The position numbers and the translations under genes are program-made. From NCBI GenBank assembly GCA_003024785.1, contig PUQB01000019.1, positions 62,001 to 126,000 of the forward strand: DNA of 64,000 bases, read 5' to 3'. The DNA is from Selaginella tamariscina (taxonomy: Eukaryota > Streptophyta > Lycopodiopsida > Selaginellales > Selaginellaceae). Of the stretch, positions 36,371 to 49,329 are shown piece after piece. The number at the start of each line of letters is the position of its first letter. The first letter of the stretch is position 1. The notes beneath the pieces are model-generated. The model ran no database searches, had not been told where the DNA came from, and worked only from the letters and a program-made list of their open reading frames with translations.

Positions 36371-39079
36371 CACGCGCGCACGCACGCACGCACACGCCCA
36401 AGAAATGCAATATTATGCGGCTGGATAACACAGATGATAAACAGACACACATCATAATAACAGTGTTGGGTTACATAACGTACGTAACGTTTATGTGGAT
36501 ACTGTACGTATACACTAAACATTATAGGTTCACTTTTAATTATTAAGTTAAATTCATACTTGTCAAGTTATTTATTATATTAAGTTTTGATTAGCAAATT
36601 TTGGACTGTTTGGAATAAAATATTCTAATTAATTTTAAACTTAATTATATGAACCTTAAAACTTAAAGCTACATAGTTACAGTATAATTACATTGTATAA
36701 TAAATAATTATAAACTAAGATTTCTTTTAACTAATTCAGATTTGCAACGTAAACAAAATATTAAAGCAAACTTAATGTGATGATTCATACACGCATAGAT
36801 ATGCCAATCCAATGTATAGATACCATGTAAAATGATATATAAATATTTATTAAATACTATGTTATTTATTAAATAACATAGTACAATAATTAATATGTAT
36901 ATATATACGGTTGTATCATTGATATGTTAATTTGTACAAGTTTTAAGCCCAAGCCGAGCTGAACAAGTATTGTTCAGAAAAGACTCTCTCTCTCCTATAT
37001 AATAATCGACAATAAATACTCATTCTATATTAATATTATACTTGTGTATACATTATTGATATATTCATTTTTATTATTTTATTATTAATTTTACATGTGT
37101 GTATACATATTGAGTATGCATATATATACAAATTCACATTCCATTGCTGGATTCAAAGAGAAAGCTAAACGCAGCAATATTCATTATTTATATAATACAA
37201 ATACATAGTACTTATTATACAATATCTTCTACATATTATATATATATATTATATATATTATAATCTGATTATTCATATTGTAGCCAGGCCAGCTGAAGTT
37301 GGTTAAAAGTTATATATTGGCAATTCAGTGTGTGTACATGTTGACATCTATGACATATAATATAAAGATTCAATATGTTAATTAAGTGTAAAAATCACAC
37401 ATTTTTATCTTTTATTTATATATTTGTGCTCAAATAATTTTATTTTAATATTAAAAATGTTTCAATACTCAATTTATAAAATACAAGGTGCCACTACATA
37501 TTTAAATATATATTTTTTAATATATCTTAAGATCATTCTTATTCATATTTAACATTTTATAATTTTTTCTTACATTAATATTAATGTTTTTAGGGATACT
37601 TAAAATTTAAATTTATATTTTCTTTTTTCATGTGAAAGTTTAAGCTAACAAAAAAAATATGTAATAACCTTTTCTCTCTTTTAAGTATATGATAATTTAA
37701 CTATCTTTTTTTATATAATACTTTAATACATTTAAAGAGTTCTATAATTTGTATTTGATAACACATCAAATTTTTCTCTTTCTAAATTATTATGTGTGAT
37801 AATATATGAAATTTCTTTTATGGCTCTTATTATGTTAAATTATTATATGTAAGTCATAACTTTTCTCTTAAATTACTTTTATATGTGATAATTTAACTCT
37901 TTCTCCATTTGTTTTCTTAAATTATTATTGTGTTATAACTTTTAAAAAATTTCAGAATAATAGTCACATAGAGTTTAAGATGAATAGAAATTGATGATAT
38001 GTATTTAGGATCTAGGGCGATCGTTTAAATAATATTTAGGATGGCTTGTTAAATAAGATTTTGTGGTTGTTAATTAGGTAATTTATGATGATTATTAAAT
38101 AAGATTTAAAATGTTATTGAATAAAATTAAAATAACCATTCAATAAAATTCAAAAATGTAACCATTTAATATGATTTAAAATGGCTATTATTTTATTGAC
38201 AATTAAAACGACTGTTGAATAGAATTTAAGATGACCCTTGATGAAATATTTAAGATGGCAGTGTATGGCAAATACACATACCAACACACACACACATAAT
38301 AAACTTATTATATAAGATTATTATAATGTTAAATTTGAATAAATCATCTTAATAATATACTAAGTTTACAATTTAAAATAATTTTTAATATGCTTATTAT
38401 CTTATAAATTGAATACTGATTTTTTTTATTAAACTAAATTTAACATAAATTTAAATATACAAATTTAAAAATGTGTATTTTGCACTTACATGAATTAATT
38501 AATACATTAAATCTTCATATTATATGTCACACACATTTTCTCACACTTGTGAAGCTTAATTTATTTTAAATACATTAATTAATATGTTTATCTAATTAAA
38601 CTCTTTTTAAATTATAAAATTAATAATAATTAAACTGATGATTAGGTGGCATGCCACGTTATCACCATCACTTAACACATATGTCCTATTGCATCACGTC
38701 GTGATACAGAAAGTAAAACTAGATAAACATATTTTGTATATATAAAGCATATTCACTAATGTAGCATTTTAATTAAAGCATTAAAGCCAAACTCAAAATC
38801 TGTCACTAACACTAATTTATATAATAATATATAAGTATATTTTAATTTTAGATTGTTTAAATAAAAATCTTCAATCTTTCACTGTGCTTTAATGTAGCAT
38901 CTTTTAATTATGTAAACTCTTTATAAGCTCTTTGTATAATTTTATACGACTAAGAAAATCCATGGCTAAATATAAACTATTAAATATTTAAAACTCATAA
39001 ATTAATAGTCATATATACTATTATATCTCCCAGGCCCAACATTACTTACAGTTTAGTTTATAGCTTAAAAATATGTATA
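36371..39079. other. AT-rich repeat DNA
   Basis: Very AT-rich with (TA)n and (CA)n tracts. At about 37980-38260 there is a degenerate series of short units around 'aataagatttaaaatg'. No gene was recognised. The similar interval 35121-36084 is also featureless. Confidence 0.55.
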
Positions 39080-39450
39080 TTTAACTTTGTATTACTGGTG
39101 TTTTAGTAATGTCTATAATTGTAATTAATAACAAGTGAAACTATTTTAAATGGAACAAAAATATCCTTCTAAAACTATACTTCACATATATATTAAAAAT
39201 ATGTATTAATATAGTTAACTTTATATTACTGGTGTTTTAGTAATGTCTATAATTGTAGTTAATAACAAGTGAAGCTATTTTAAATGGGAACAAAAATATT
39301 CTTCTAAAACTATACTTCACATATATATTAAAAATATGTATAATAAGAAATGTATTAATATAGTTAACTTTGTAATGTCTATAATTGTAGTTAATAACAA
39401 GTGAAACTGTTCTAAATGGGAACAAAAATATTCTTCTAAAACTATACTTC
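39080..39450. repeat. Tandem repeat, about 130-140-bp unit, three copies
   Basis: Three copies of a unit containing 'taatgtctataattgta', 'taataacaagtgaa' and 'ttctaaaactatacttca'. Copies 2 and 3 are closest to each other; the third lacks the 'attactggtgttttag' part. Confidence 0.85.
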
Positions 39451-39529
39451 AACTGGCCTAATTCATATTGGGGCCAAATTTCATATTAATTAGTTTAGTT
39501 AAACACATTGAAGTGGAAAATAAATATTT

Positions 39530-39600
39530 TGCCTCCTTGGAAATCAAACTCCAGGCCTCTAGTTTACAAGACTGGCGCTCTACCACTGAGCTTTAAAGGC
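39530..39600 (-). tRNA. tRNA-Thr(UGU)-like, probably degenerate
   Basis: The reverse complement starts GCCTTTAAAGCTCAGTGGTA and ends AAGGAGGC plus A. It folds as a cloverleaf with anticodon loop CTTGTAA (anticodon UGU). The acceptor stem has two wobble pairs and one mismatch, the anticodon stem one mismatch, and the T loop seems one base short. It is therefore either a tRNA gene with an indel or a pseudogene. Confidence 0.55.
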
Positions 39601-39762
39601 TTACAACACTAAGTAATAATTACTACATTATACAATTTCATATATAGACGTTATAATTTAATATACAGACTAGTATACAAACGTGTAACTCAAGATGTAA
39701 CAATACTATTGTGTGTGTGTCCATACATAAGAGGAGCATGTATGTGTTGTCCTTTTATATAC

Positions 39763-39964
39763 TGTTAGGCACCACTACGTACAAATTAAAGACCCTCACA
39801 AAACCACCAACCTCCCTCGAGTTGTCTCTAGTCTCCACATGTTACTCTCAAAAAAGGCTTACCATCTTAGTGTCCCTTTAATTATTTTAGATTTAGGTAT
39901 AGCTCTTTAGAATATTCTAACTTATACATTTCTAAGAATATTCTTTGATTCGTTATATGGGTCA
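39763..39964 (-). repeat. 3' LTR of the second gypsy element
   Basis: Matches 44514-44698 with substitutions and an extra segment of about 20 bp ('gtatagctctttagaatatt' region). Preceded on the plus strand by 'tatac', the target duplication. Confidence 0.88.
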
Positions 39965-40331
39965 TAATAATCCCGATGTTGAACAACTTATAAAGCATGA
40001 GCCTGCAAATGCACTACTTAAGTTTAAGAATGATGGTGTAGTGAATGGGGAAGACGTGGAACTAGAATTGGAGATGAACAATCTGCTTCTAAGTTTAAGG
40101 CCCATTAAAGAGGTAACGCTATAAGGCCCATTAAAGAGGTAACGCTATAATTATATATATAGAATTATCTTAGATGAAAGGCGCCCATTAGCAAGTCTTG
40201 TCCTCAAGGGCAGTATAACTTACTCAATTGGTCCTGTATCATTAGCCTCGTACATCCACAAAAATCTACCCGGGACTCGTTCCTTGTGAGTACTCTCTTT
40301 AACTGGCTAACGTGAAACACTGGGTGCACCC

Positions 40332-42210
40332 TCACTCCTTTGGCAGCCGTAGTCGATATGCCACCTTACCGATACGCTCCAGAATCTCATAAGGACCTGA
40401 GTACCTGGGAGACAACTTATCATTGCGTCCCTTCCGTAAGGCCACAACTGTGTTCCGCCTTACATGTGTGGCAAATACCACTCGGAGATATACATAATCC
40501 CCCACCTGGAACTCTCGGAAGCTTCTGTGCTCATTAGCAAACTTGATAGCTCGGCTCTGAGCTGCTTGTAAGTTCTTCTTGCACAAACTCTGAATGTTTT
40601 CAAGTTCAACACTCAGATCTTTAGCTTCCTCATCCATGTTGCCTTGAGCCTTCTTACTTGCTAAACCGAGCTCAAAAGCTGTCTTGGGATGTCGTCCAAA
40701 CATAGCATAGTATGGACTCATTCCAATGCCACTGTGCTGGCTGTTATTATAAGCAAACTCGAGTAATGGAATATACTTATCCCACCCTTGCACCTTAGCA
40801 TATCTTCCAGAACTTGGTTCACCCTCTCTGTTTGCCCATCTGTTTCGGATGATCTCCACTACACAGCTTAAGCTTCACTTCTATGCACTTAGAAAAGCCT
40901 CTCCAAAAGCTAGAAGTGAACTTGGAGTCCCTATCACTTACAATATCATCTGGAAATCCGTGGATAGGAAATACATGTTGTAAATACATCGTAGCCAGCT
41001 CGGATGCATTCACATTCTTCCCCAAGGGAACTAACTTGACAAACTTTGTCAACCTGTCCACAATGACCCACACCTGTTCATTCTGCCTCTGTGTCCTTGG
41101 CAAATGGGTGACAAAGTCCATAGAGATACTGCCCCATCGCCTGTCTGGAATAGGCAATGGTACTAATAGCCCACCTGGTTTCTCCTGGGCACCTTTACTT
41201 GCTGACACTTGTCACAAGTCCTGCAGTACTCTATGATATCAGCTTTCATATTCCTCCAGTAGAACCTCCTCTTGATCAACTCATACGTTTTCCTCCCCCC
41301 AAAATGACCAGCCTCCGGGCGATCATGATGAAAATATAGTACCTGGTTGATCAAATGGTCCACACGAGGAAGGTACACACGGCCATTGTAGTACAAAACC
41401 CCATCCTGAAATGAGAATGGTGGCTCTAGCTGTCCTTTGAGCTCCTGCACCTCGGTCTTGTGCTTGAGCATGTTGAACTACTTGGCTAAACTCACTGACC
41501 GTCCTTGTTAATGCATTACATAAGCGTGTTTGGAATTCTCCCACTACTGTGGCTCTCCTAACGCGTGACAAAGCATCTGCCACCACGTTAGTCTTTCCTG
41601 CGCGATGCTCAATAGGAAATTCGCCAAACTCCATGAGCTTAACCATCCAGCGAGCTTGCCGAGAGTTTAACTCTTTCTGTGTGAACAGATACACCAAAGG
41701 CTTGTGATCTGTAAACACCTTGAAACTTGCACCATAAAGATAGTGCCTCCAAACTCGTAATGCATTAACAATAGCCAGTAGTTCTTGCTCATACGTTGAG
41801 TACCGTTGCTCTGCAGGATTCAAAGTACGACTCTCATAAGCAATAGGCCTTCCCTCTTGCATAAGTACAGCTCCAATGGCCACTCCACTTGCATCACACG
41901 ATACCTCATAAGGCTTAGAGGGATCTGCAATACATAAAACTGGTGCACGTACCAAAGCTTGTTTCAAAGCTTGGAAACTGCTCTCCTCTGAAGCACTCCA
42001 TGCAAAGGGAACGTCCTTCCTTAGCAACCTAGTTAACGGAGAAGCTTTCTTGGCATAATCCTTGACATACCGCCGGTAATAACCAGCCATGCCCAAGAAA
42101 CTCCGTAACTCTTGTGCATTGCTAGGAACTGGCCATTGCTCCACCACTGCCACCTTCTGTGGATCAGTCTTCACTCCACTTGGCGTCACAATGTGACCCA
42201 AATACTCCAC
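40332..42210 (-). pseudogene. Second gypsy element: RT end, RNase H and integrase
   Basis: Begins [20 protein letters not shown]. RNase H carries SCDASGVAIGAVLMQEGRPI and ends HRAGKTNVVADALSRVRR near 41560. The integrase zinc part HHDRPEAGHFGGRKTYELIK lies at about 41330-41270 with CDKCQQVKVPRRN, the DDE core contains ISMDFVTHLPRTQRQNEQVW at about 41120, and YNNSQHSGIGMSPYYAMFGR lies near 40720. It ends near 40330 without a chromodomain. Breaks fall near 41480, 41190 and 40840. Confidence 0.9.
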
Positions 42211-43428
42211 TTCGCACTGAGCAAATGCACATTTGCTCTTCTTTGCATAGAGCTTGTTCTCCTCAGCAATTGAAGAACTCTCCGCAAATGCTCCACATGC
42301 TCCTTCATATTCTTACTGTAAATAAGAATATCGTCGAGGAAGATCTCCACAAAGTCATGCAAGTAGTCACCAAACACCTCAGTCATCAACCGAGTGAATG
42401 TGGCTGGGGCATTTGTTAAGCCAAATGGCATAACAGTGAACTCAAAATGCCCGAAGCTAGTGTTGAAAGCAGTTTTGTAGATATCTGCCTCCTTCACAGC
42501 AATCTGATGATACCCGCTAGCAAGTCTATCTTGGTGAACACTCTGGCTCCACCGAGATGATCCATGATAGTATCCACACGTGGCATGGGCATCCTGTCCT
42601 TCACTGTTTGCTTGTTGAGAGCTCTGTAGTCTATGCACATCCTCATGGTGCCATCCTTCTTCCTGACAAGCAATACTGGTGCACCAAATGGAGACTTGCT
42701 CGGTTGTATGAAGCCATATTCCAATAGCTCCATCACTTGTCTCTTAACCTCTTGCTCCTCAGCATGGCTCAGTCGGAACGGCTTACGGTAAATGGCTTTC
42801 GTACCCTGTTCCAACACAATCTCATGCTCCACACCTCTTGCAGGTGGTAAGCCATGAGGTAGCTCAGGAGGGAAGACATCAGCAAATTCCTCAAGGACAA
42901 CTTGCACAGCAGCTCGCCCAATGTGACATTAGAAGAATCTAACTCACGTATATACATCAGAAAGACTTGATCTTCTTTATTACGGAGATATTTCTTCAAA
43001 GACATAGTAGAAAGATACTTGTTTGGAGACTCAAGCCTTGTTCCAAACCAAGTGTCTTTCACTCCACTGTACTCAAGCTTCACTCGCTTGATGCTCCACT
43101 TGATCTCAGGATCCACACGCTCCAGCCAGCTCATCCCAAGGATGAGGTCCACACGCGCTAGCTCCGCAAGAAAGAAAGTCTCCACCAGCTGAGTTTTGCC
43201 AACCGTCAGCTGTAACTCCTCCACACAAGCATTCCAGCTCTGTGTGACAGTAGCTGAGCCCTCAATCTCGTATTGAGGCACAGTCTTCATGGGCAAGCTG
43301 CACTCCTGCACTAACTTTGCTGATACAAAGTTATCGCTACTTCCGCTATCCAAGAGGATTCGCACTGGACGTTCACCAAGTCGTCCCTCCACCACAATAG
43401 CACGTGTGTGTGGCTCCTCCCGTGCCAT
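42180..43428 (-). pseudogene. Second gypsy element: protease and reverse transcriptase start
   Basis: The protease site LLDSGSSDNFVSAKL lies at about 43350 and GMSWLERVDPEIKW at about 43120. RT blocks follow: [60 protein letters not shown], and [20 protein letters not shown] near 42330. Frames change near 42900, 42520 and 42200. Confidence 0.9.
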
Positions 43429-43429
43429 G

Positions 43430-44488
43430 CAGTTTACCTGTCGAGCAAGAACAGAAAAAATTTACCTCGTGGCTTAGAACTATCTCCCTTGTGTTCCTCT
43501 CCACGCTCCATCTCCTGAAGCTTCTTAGGTGTCTCCTTGTCCTTGTCACCATTGAACCCCTTGCCCTTGGGCTTGTTCCTCCTTACAATTGGCCTTCCAG
43601 TGTCCCACCTCTCCACACAGGTGGCAACGTTCACTATCAAACACCTTGACAATCTTCTTAGGCCGATTGTCGGTGCGATAAGAACTAGAAGCTACCAGCT
43701 TGGACTTCGGCCTAGCACGATGGCTATTCCCTCTATACTGGTGCTCACGAGGACTTGGAGAGGTGCTCCTACCACGCTTCTTGCCATGTCGCTCATTCTC
43801 CTTAAACACCTTATCCTCCTCATTTAGCAAGCGAGCATATTCGAACAGCTCCTCTAAAGTCTTGGACTGAATCACCGAGTTAAGATGTCTACGCAAGTTA
43901 GCACTTCGCAGCCCATCTACAAAATAATCCTTCTGCTGGTTGACAGACACGTCAGGTACACAAAGTAATTGACTCAATTTCTCAATGTAATCGTCCAAAG
44001 TGTCGCAATTCACGCCTTGCATGAGACACATCGAACCGAGGAGCATACTCCTTAAATAGCTCAGAGAACTCCTCCCAAGTTGCAATCATCTCCTGGTGAG
44101 CTAACTGGCGCTGATTTCGAATGCGTGTCCACCACCTCGCAGCTTTATCCTTCAAGGCTATGATACAGCTATCATAGCCTGCTCGGTAGTCACTCCCTGT
44201 GCAGTGAGCAAGTTTGCTATATCTCAAGCCAACTCATAGCCTCATCTGCGATTCTTTACCGGTAAAAGGTGGAACGCGAAGACGATCTAGCACCCTGCTC
44301 TTACCACTCATGGTTCCTTGAGCAAGTTGATCTTCAATAGTATCCAACCACTCACGAATCACCTCCAAGGAACCAGTCACGTACTCTTGAAATTGCTTGG
44401 AATCCTTCGCCATAGCGTATAGTTCGAGCATAATTTCCTGTTCTCCACTCCTCATTGGTGTTGTCTCTCCTTCCCACCTATCACTCAT
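43430..44488 (-). pseudogene. Second gypsy element: gag
   Basis: Starts at 44488 (MSDRWEGETTPMRSGEQEIM). It continues in other frames through KDKAARWWTRIRNQRQLAHQ and a Lys/Arg-rich tail to the CCHC knuckle at about 43600-43645. At least two frame changes, near 44230 and 44030, split the capsid-like core. Confidence 0.85.
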
Positions 44489-44498
44489 CTCGAACCTT

Positions 44499-44511
44499 AC
44501 TCCGATACCAA
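44499..44511 (-). promoter_or_regulatory. Primer-binding site of the second gypsy element
   Basis: On the element strand TTGGTATCGGAGT follows the LTR by two bases. It resembles the initiator tRNA-Met site, as in the first element. Confidence 0.8.
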
Positions 44512-44513
44512 AT

Positions 44514-44698
44514 TGTTAGGCACCACTATGTACAAACTAGAGACCCTCACAAAACCATAACCTCCCCCGAGCTGTCTATAATCTCCACACGTTGCTCTCT
44601 AAAAAGGCTTCCATCTTAATGTGCCCTTAATTCTCTTAAATCTATTTTAGCTTATACCTTTTTAAGGAATATTCTTTGATTTGTATATGGGTCGAACA
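44514..44698 (-). repeat. 5' LTR of the second gypsy element
   Basis: On the element strand it starts TGTTCGACCC and ends GCCTAACA, giving the usual TG...CA ends. It is followed by the duplicated 'tatac' on its outer side. Confidence 0.88.
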
Positions 44699-44703
44699 TA
44701 TAC

Positions 44704-46734
44704 ATACTACATACATACATACATATAGACATATGTATTATGATTGTATTGAATAACCAGTAGGTTAACACAGTAATAGCCTTGACCTAGTTTTTGCTAA
44801 ATTCAAGTTGGTATGGTTAAAATGTATAAAATATATTTAATAAAACATACACATGCTGATGTAGTAAAGCTAAATTCAAGGTTGTATAATCAGCGTTTAT
44901 ATAGCATAATATGTTGATGTAAGTCAAGTGGCCATTTATTATTGATTTACTATTTTTATTTAGTTAATACATCATCAATTTTAAAATGGATAATCAAGTT
45001 GATAACAATGTGTAAAATAAAGATCGATCCTTTTAAACAACAAGTCAGCGCTGACTTGAAAATACCAATTCGAACTTGTGTTTATTTTTATTTAATAAAC
45101 AGGATATGTTTATTTTGAGAATATAACAAAATCTTTTAAGGACAATATACTATATGTATAACTTTCTATATAGATGTCATATAATTGTTCATGTGCAACA
45201 TATACAAATACATATATTTAATAATCAATCCTACATATGTATGTGTAATATGCGATCATAACCGACACACAATATAGAGTGAATATATACTTTTACAATA
45301 TATTGATTCAAAATACATATTCCATTCTTATATTCACTCTGTTAATATACGATAATATGTGTAATGTAATATGAGTATGTTATATATATAAACAATATAC
45401 TGTTTTGTTAACCAACTTGTTAACTTATACTACAACCATGAAATTTATATATATTAAACATAGTTCAAAAAAACCGTGGGAAGGATCTCAAACATTAAAT
45501 TGTATTTGTACCTATATAATAATTTGCTTTTCGTATTAGTATCCCAATATAATCTTTTCAAAAAAATAAAATTATTTATAAATAGTACTAAACCCAAAAA
45601 TTGTTTGCATTTCATAATTTTATATTTATATCAAACAATTTTTTAATTTTATGTTTTTTCAGATTCTTATATTTATAAACTAACCTATAACAAGAAAAAT
45701 ATCATTTTTCACTTATCTATTTATCTATTTCTATATATATGATAAATACAAACAGTTATGCACCAAATACACACATACATGTATGGTATGCATAATATGT
45801 TCGTGAATAATATAAGTTTAATTAAGAAAATTTTGTATGGAATCGTTCAATGAAATAATCCTTCCATATAATGAATCTTTTGTCAAGTTTTCAACTGTAG
45901 ATCTTGTAGTTGATATAAAGTTCATATTAGAATATAATATAAATATAAACAATATATAGTTATAAATTTTCAGCTGTAATATCTCTTTCTTCAAAGTTTT
46001 CCAGGAATGCACATGCAAACTTAATAAAGCTAGAAACACGCACACATACACACACATGTATGTATGGTGTATGCGGTCTACACAGATGTGTAAGTTTACA
46101 GACAACAGAAGCTTAACACTAAGCAGAAGTCTTACAAGGAATGGAGTTGCGACACAAGTGCAACTCAAACATTAATGAAGGTAGAGAACTACACGCACAT
46201 ACATATATGTATGTGTGTGTGTATATAAATATAACCGGAACGAAAATGTAAAATGCAAAAAGTAAAACAGGTCTTTTTAATGACTACATATAACACACAC
46301 ACACACACACACACTTATATAAGTATAGATACCCTTCTATACATATAGGCATAAACACTATATAGTTGCATACAAACAAGTATAGATATATAATATATTC
46401 ATTATATATACACACACCTATTAATGTAACGTTCTACTGTACGCTGTATGCGAGTGCGAACCCTGTAAAGAAAATTTCTCCATTTAACGCCAGGTCCTTA
46501 AGAGCACTTCGCATGTGTGTACATGTTGTATTAAGATAAATAATTGGAAGTATTTCAATTTGTAATCATTAAACTGGAATGGATAAATGTTTTCTTCTAT
46601 AATACTTAGTACATAGATCCTTTCATAAATAAAATTAAAAAAATATTTCAATAAAGATACATACTGTTTACTTTCGTAAAAATCCTCACACAAGAAGTTA
46701 TTTCAAGATATAAATATGAATTTACATTTTTTTT
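44704..46734. other. AT-rich DNA without recognised genes
   Basis: Contains 'cataca' microsatellites and (CA)n at 46294-46313. Short minus-strand open stretches near 45820-46170 and 46484-46693 are rich in Leu, Phe, Ile and Tyr, as expected by chance in AT-rich DNA. I do not call them genes. Confidence 0.5.
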
Positions 46735-47860
46735 GATGATTGGTGCACAACTATAGTTTAACTAGCTCATTTAATAACAGAATGTGCAACTTATATATAT
46801 ATATATATGAAGCTTTAAACACACACAAGGTGGGTGCGTGCGTGCATGAGTGCGTATTTAATATGTATTTCAGCCACTTTAAAGCAGACTTCGCTCATAT
46901 TCTATATATAGACGTCATAGTTATGTGTATATATACATAGACTATGTAAGTGATTGTTAAAATACATAAACCACATAAGTATAATATACATACATACATA
47001 CATACATGTATATATATATAGTATTTTATGGAATCCCAGATGTATACAGATAATTCAAAGAGAGACTAGCTGGAATCTCATGTTACGTGTCATGGAGCCA
47101 AAGAACACAACCGTCCGATCCTGTTATACTTCTTCACGATTGGCATATTCGCATCTTGGAATGTCCCGTATATTCCTGAGATCAAGTTACATACAGTTGG
47201 AATCTTCAGCCGCTCACCTTATCCTTAAAAGTTTGCTTCATAGAAAATTAACATAATCGATTAAATCTTGAAGAGATTTAAAATCTAGAGTTCTGTCATT
47301 TCTTATGCTTATATAATAATAAAATTATGCACACATGTTTGTATATACGAAATAAATAAATAAATTTACCTGAGATAAATTGCAGTACTACATTTTAGTA
47401 AACCATAGCCTATATCATATTATTCTTCCTCTAATCAATTATGTAGATGTAGATCCAAGATGTAACGGTGAAATAAAAGTATGTGTATGCGACTGCATAA
47501 TATGTATATGACGCATGCACATATGTATGAGTATGATATGACAGTTTGACCACACTTAATATTCTTTGAGTACACATAGATTTGTGCATATGTACGTATG
47601 TATTTTGTTTGTGCATACACTGTTACATAATAAGGTACAAATCAATATAAAACAACATACATACGTACATATGCACACGTATGCACATAGCATTTGTTTA
47701 ATAAAATAAAACTGTCACTCTTTTGTAACTTATATATAATAACATATTATATATAATATATATATATAAAGTTGTGTATAATGATATATAGTCATATGTA
47801 TATACATTTAGTATATAAATAAATAATTTAAAAATAAATGGATTCATGTATATAGTATTT
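46735..47860. repeat. Segmental duplicate, copy 2 (matches 34620-35120)
   Basis: Direct copy of the 34.6-kb segment. It carries an extra block of about 620 bp at about 47025-47645 that copy 1 lacks; part of that block (47030-47260) is less AT-rich than the surroundings. Homology resumes at 'catttgtttaataaa' (47692) and continues to 'aaataaatggattcat' (47832). Confidence 0.8.
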
Positions 47861-48248
47861 TTTTTTATAATTATTATTTTACCTTTTATATATATTAAAC
47901 TTTTTTGTTTTATAAGTTGTTCTTGCCAATGAGCCAGATATACCTTCAAATATAAAATGAATAACAAATGTTTTTGTAAGTTGTTATTGAATGTTGACAT
48001 AGTGAAATTTTAAGTTATTTAATGAAATATTGTGTTTTCAAACCGCATATAATTTTGATGTACATATATATGAAAATGTGTTTGAAGCTAGGTATGTTAC
48101 TAACACCTTATTATTTATTATTAAATATATATATGTATGCAATATTATTAATTTGGTATTAATTAACATAATATTTTATTATATTACAATAATGTTAAGA
48201 AGTAGAAACTTAAAAAAGTATGCATATAATTTATTTATGTTATATATA

Positions 48249-48290
<42 letters not shown>

Positions 48291-49329
48291 TATTAATTTT
48301 AAATTATTAATAAGTACATTTCAAATTAGGGGTTTGATTTATTAAACGTGTTATAGGAATGGAAAAGTAGGATTTTGATGATAAATAATAATTTAAGAAG
48401 AAGCATGAAAAAATTCATTAAATTCATAAGAATTTCATGTTTAATATATATGTATGTGTTTAGAATTATGAGAACATAATTAAACTTTTTGCTTTAAAGT
48501 AAATAAAAAATCAATATTAAAAGTCACATGGGTAAGTGTATTATTTTATATGTTATTTCTGTTTAATTCAAAAATTATATCTTTTAAATTTTATAGTATT
48601 ATAATTAATATTATTAATGCACAAAGTTATGTGTGATAAATGTGAAATTAAAGGTGCACAAAGGATTATAATTTGCATTATGTTAAAAGGGGTATGGAGT
48701 TCAATTAAGGGATAAATGTAATGGTGATAAATTTTTAACAATAAACACAAATGTTTTAATCTCTCTAATAACGATTGTAAATATGACATTTCTTTTAATA
48801 CATTTAATTTAAAGCTCAACAAAATGATACTACTTTAAAATCATTAGTGATTTTTATTACATATATATGATTATACTATGAAATGAATAAGGTATAAATT
48901 ATATATTTAATTATAAATTGATACATGACTAATGACTTTTTATTACATATATATATAATTATACTATGAAATGAATAAGCTATAAGTTATATATTTAATT
49001 ATATATTGATACATGTGTATTTATATTAAATATTTGTATAGTTAATTACATTGATAGTGTTTAGCCAAATTTAGGAGATAAAAAAAGTTTACAATATTGA
49101 ATTCTCTTTATGTGTGTGAAAAAAAAAATGTGTGTTTGTGTTTATGAGAGAAAAAGAAAGTTAATTATATTTATTTTATAATTATTAAATGATTTGTTAC
49201 CATTGGTATTTAAAAGAATACTCACATTTTAATTTATTACATGTTTTAAAATGTTTAAAAATAAAGGGTGGTAGTTGGTGGTCTGTTCTTTGAGCTTTGG
49301 GTCAAACCTAAGCGTCTCTTGACAATTTC
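47861..49329. other. AT-rich DNA with (TA)n and a short tandem duplication
   Basis: (TA)n tracts occupy about 48240-48287. A direct duplication of about 95 bp lies at 48848-49015, each copy containing 'tattacatatatat', 'actatgaaatgaataag' and 'attgatacatg'. No gene was recognised. Confidence 0.6.

Larger units (their letters stand above)
39763..44698 (-). mobile_element. Second Ty3/gypsy retrotransposon with short LTRs, frames broken
   Basis: About 4.9 kb, flanked by LTRs of about 185-200 bp (39763-39964 and 44514-44698; TGTTAGGC... on the plus strand) and by the 5-bp direct repeat 'tatac' (39758-39762 and 44699-44703). The minus strand carries gag, zinc knuckle (CHLCGEVGHWKANC), protease (ILLDSGSSDNFVS), RT, RNase H and integrase. 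No chromodomain follows the integrase. Frame changes between 44230 and 40330 show that it is inactive. It is a different family from the 24.7-kb element. A 25-bp direct duplication ('ggcccattaaagaggtaac...') lies at 40098-40148. Confidence 0.92.

Noticed and set aside
46484-46693. Minus-strand frame rich in Phe, Tyr, Ile and Leu as a gene
   Set aside because: Composition is what AT-rich DNA yields by chance; no motif, and the region is repeat-derived.
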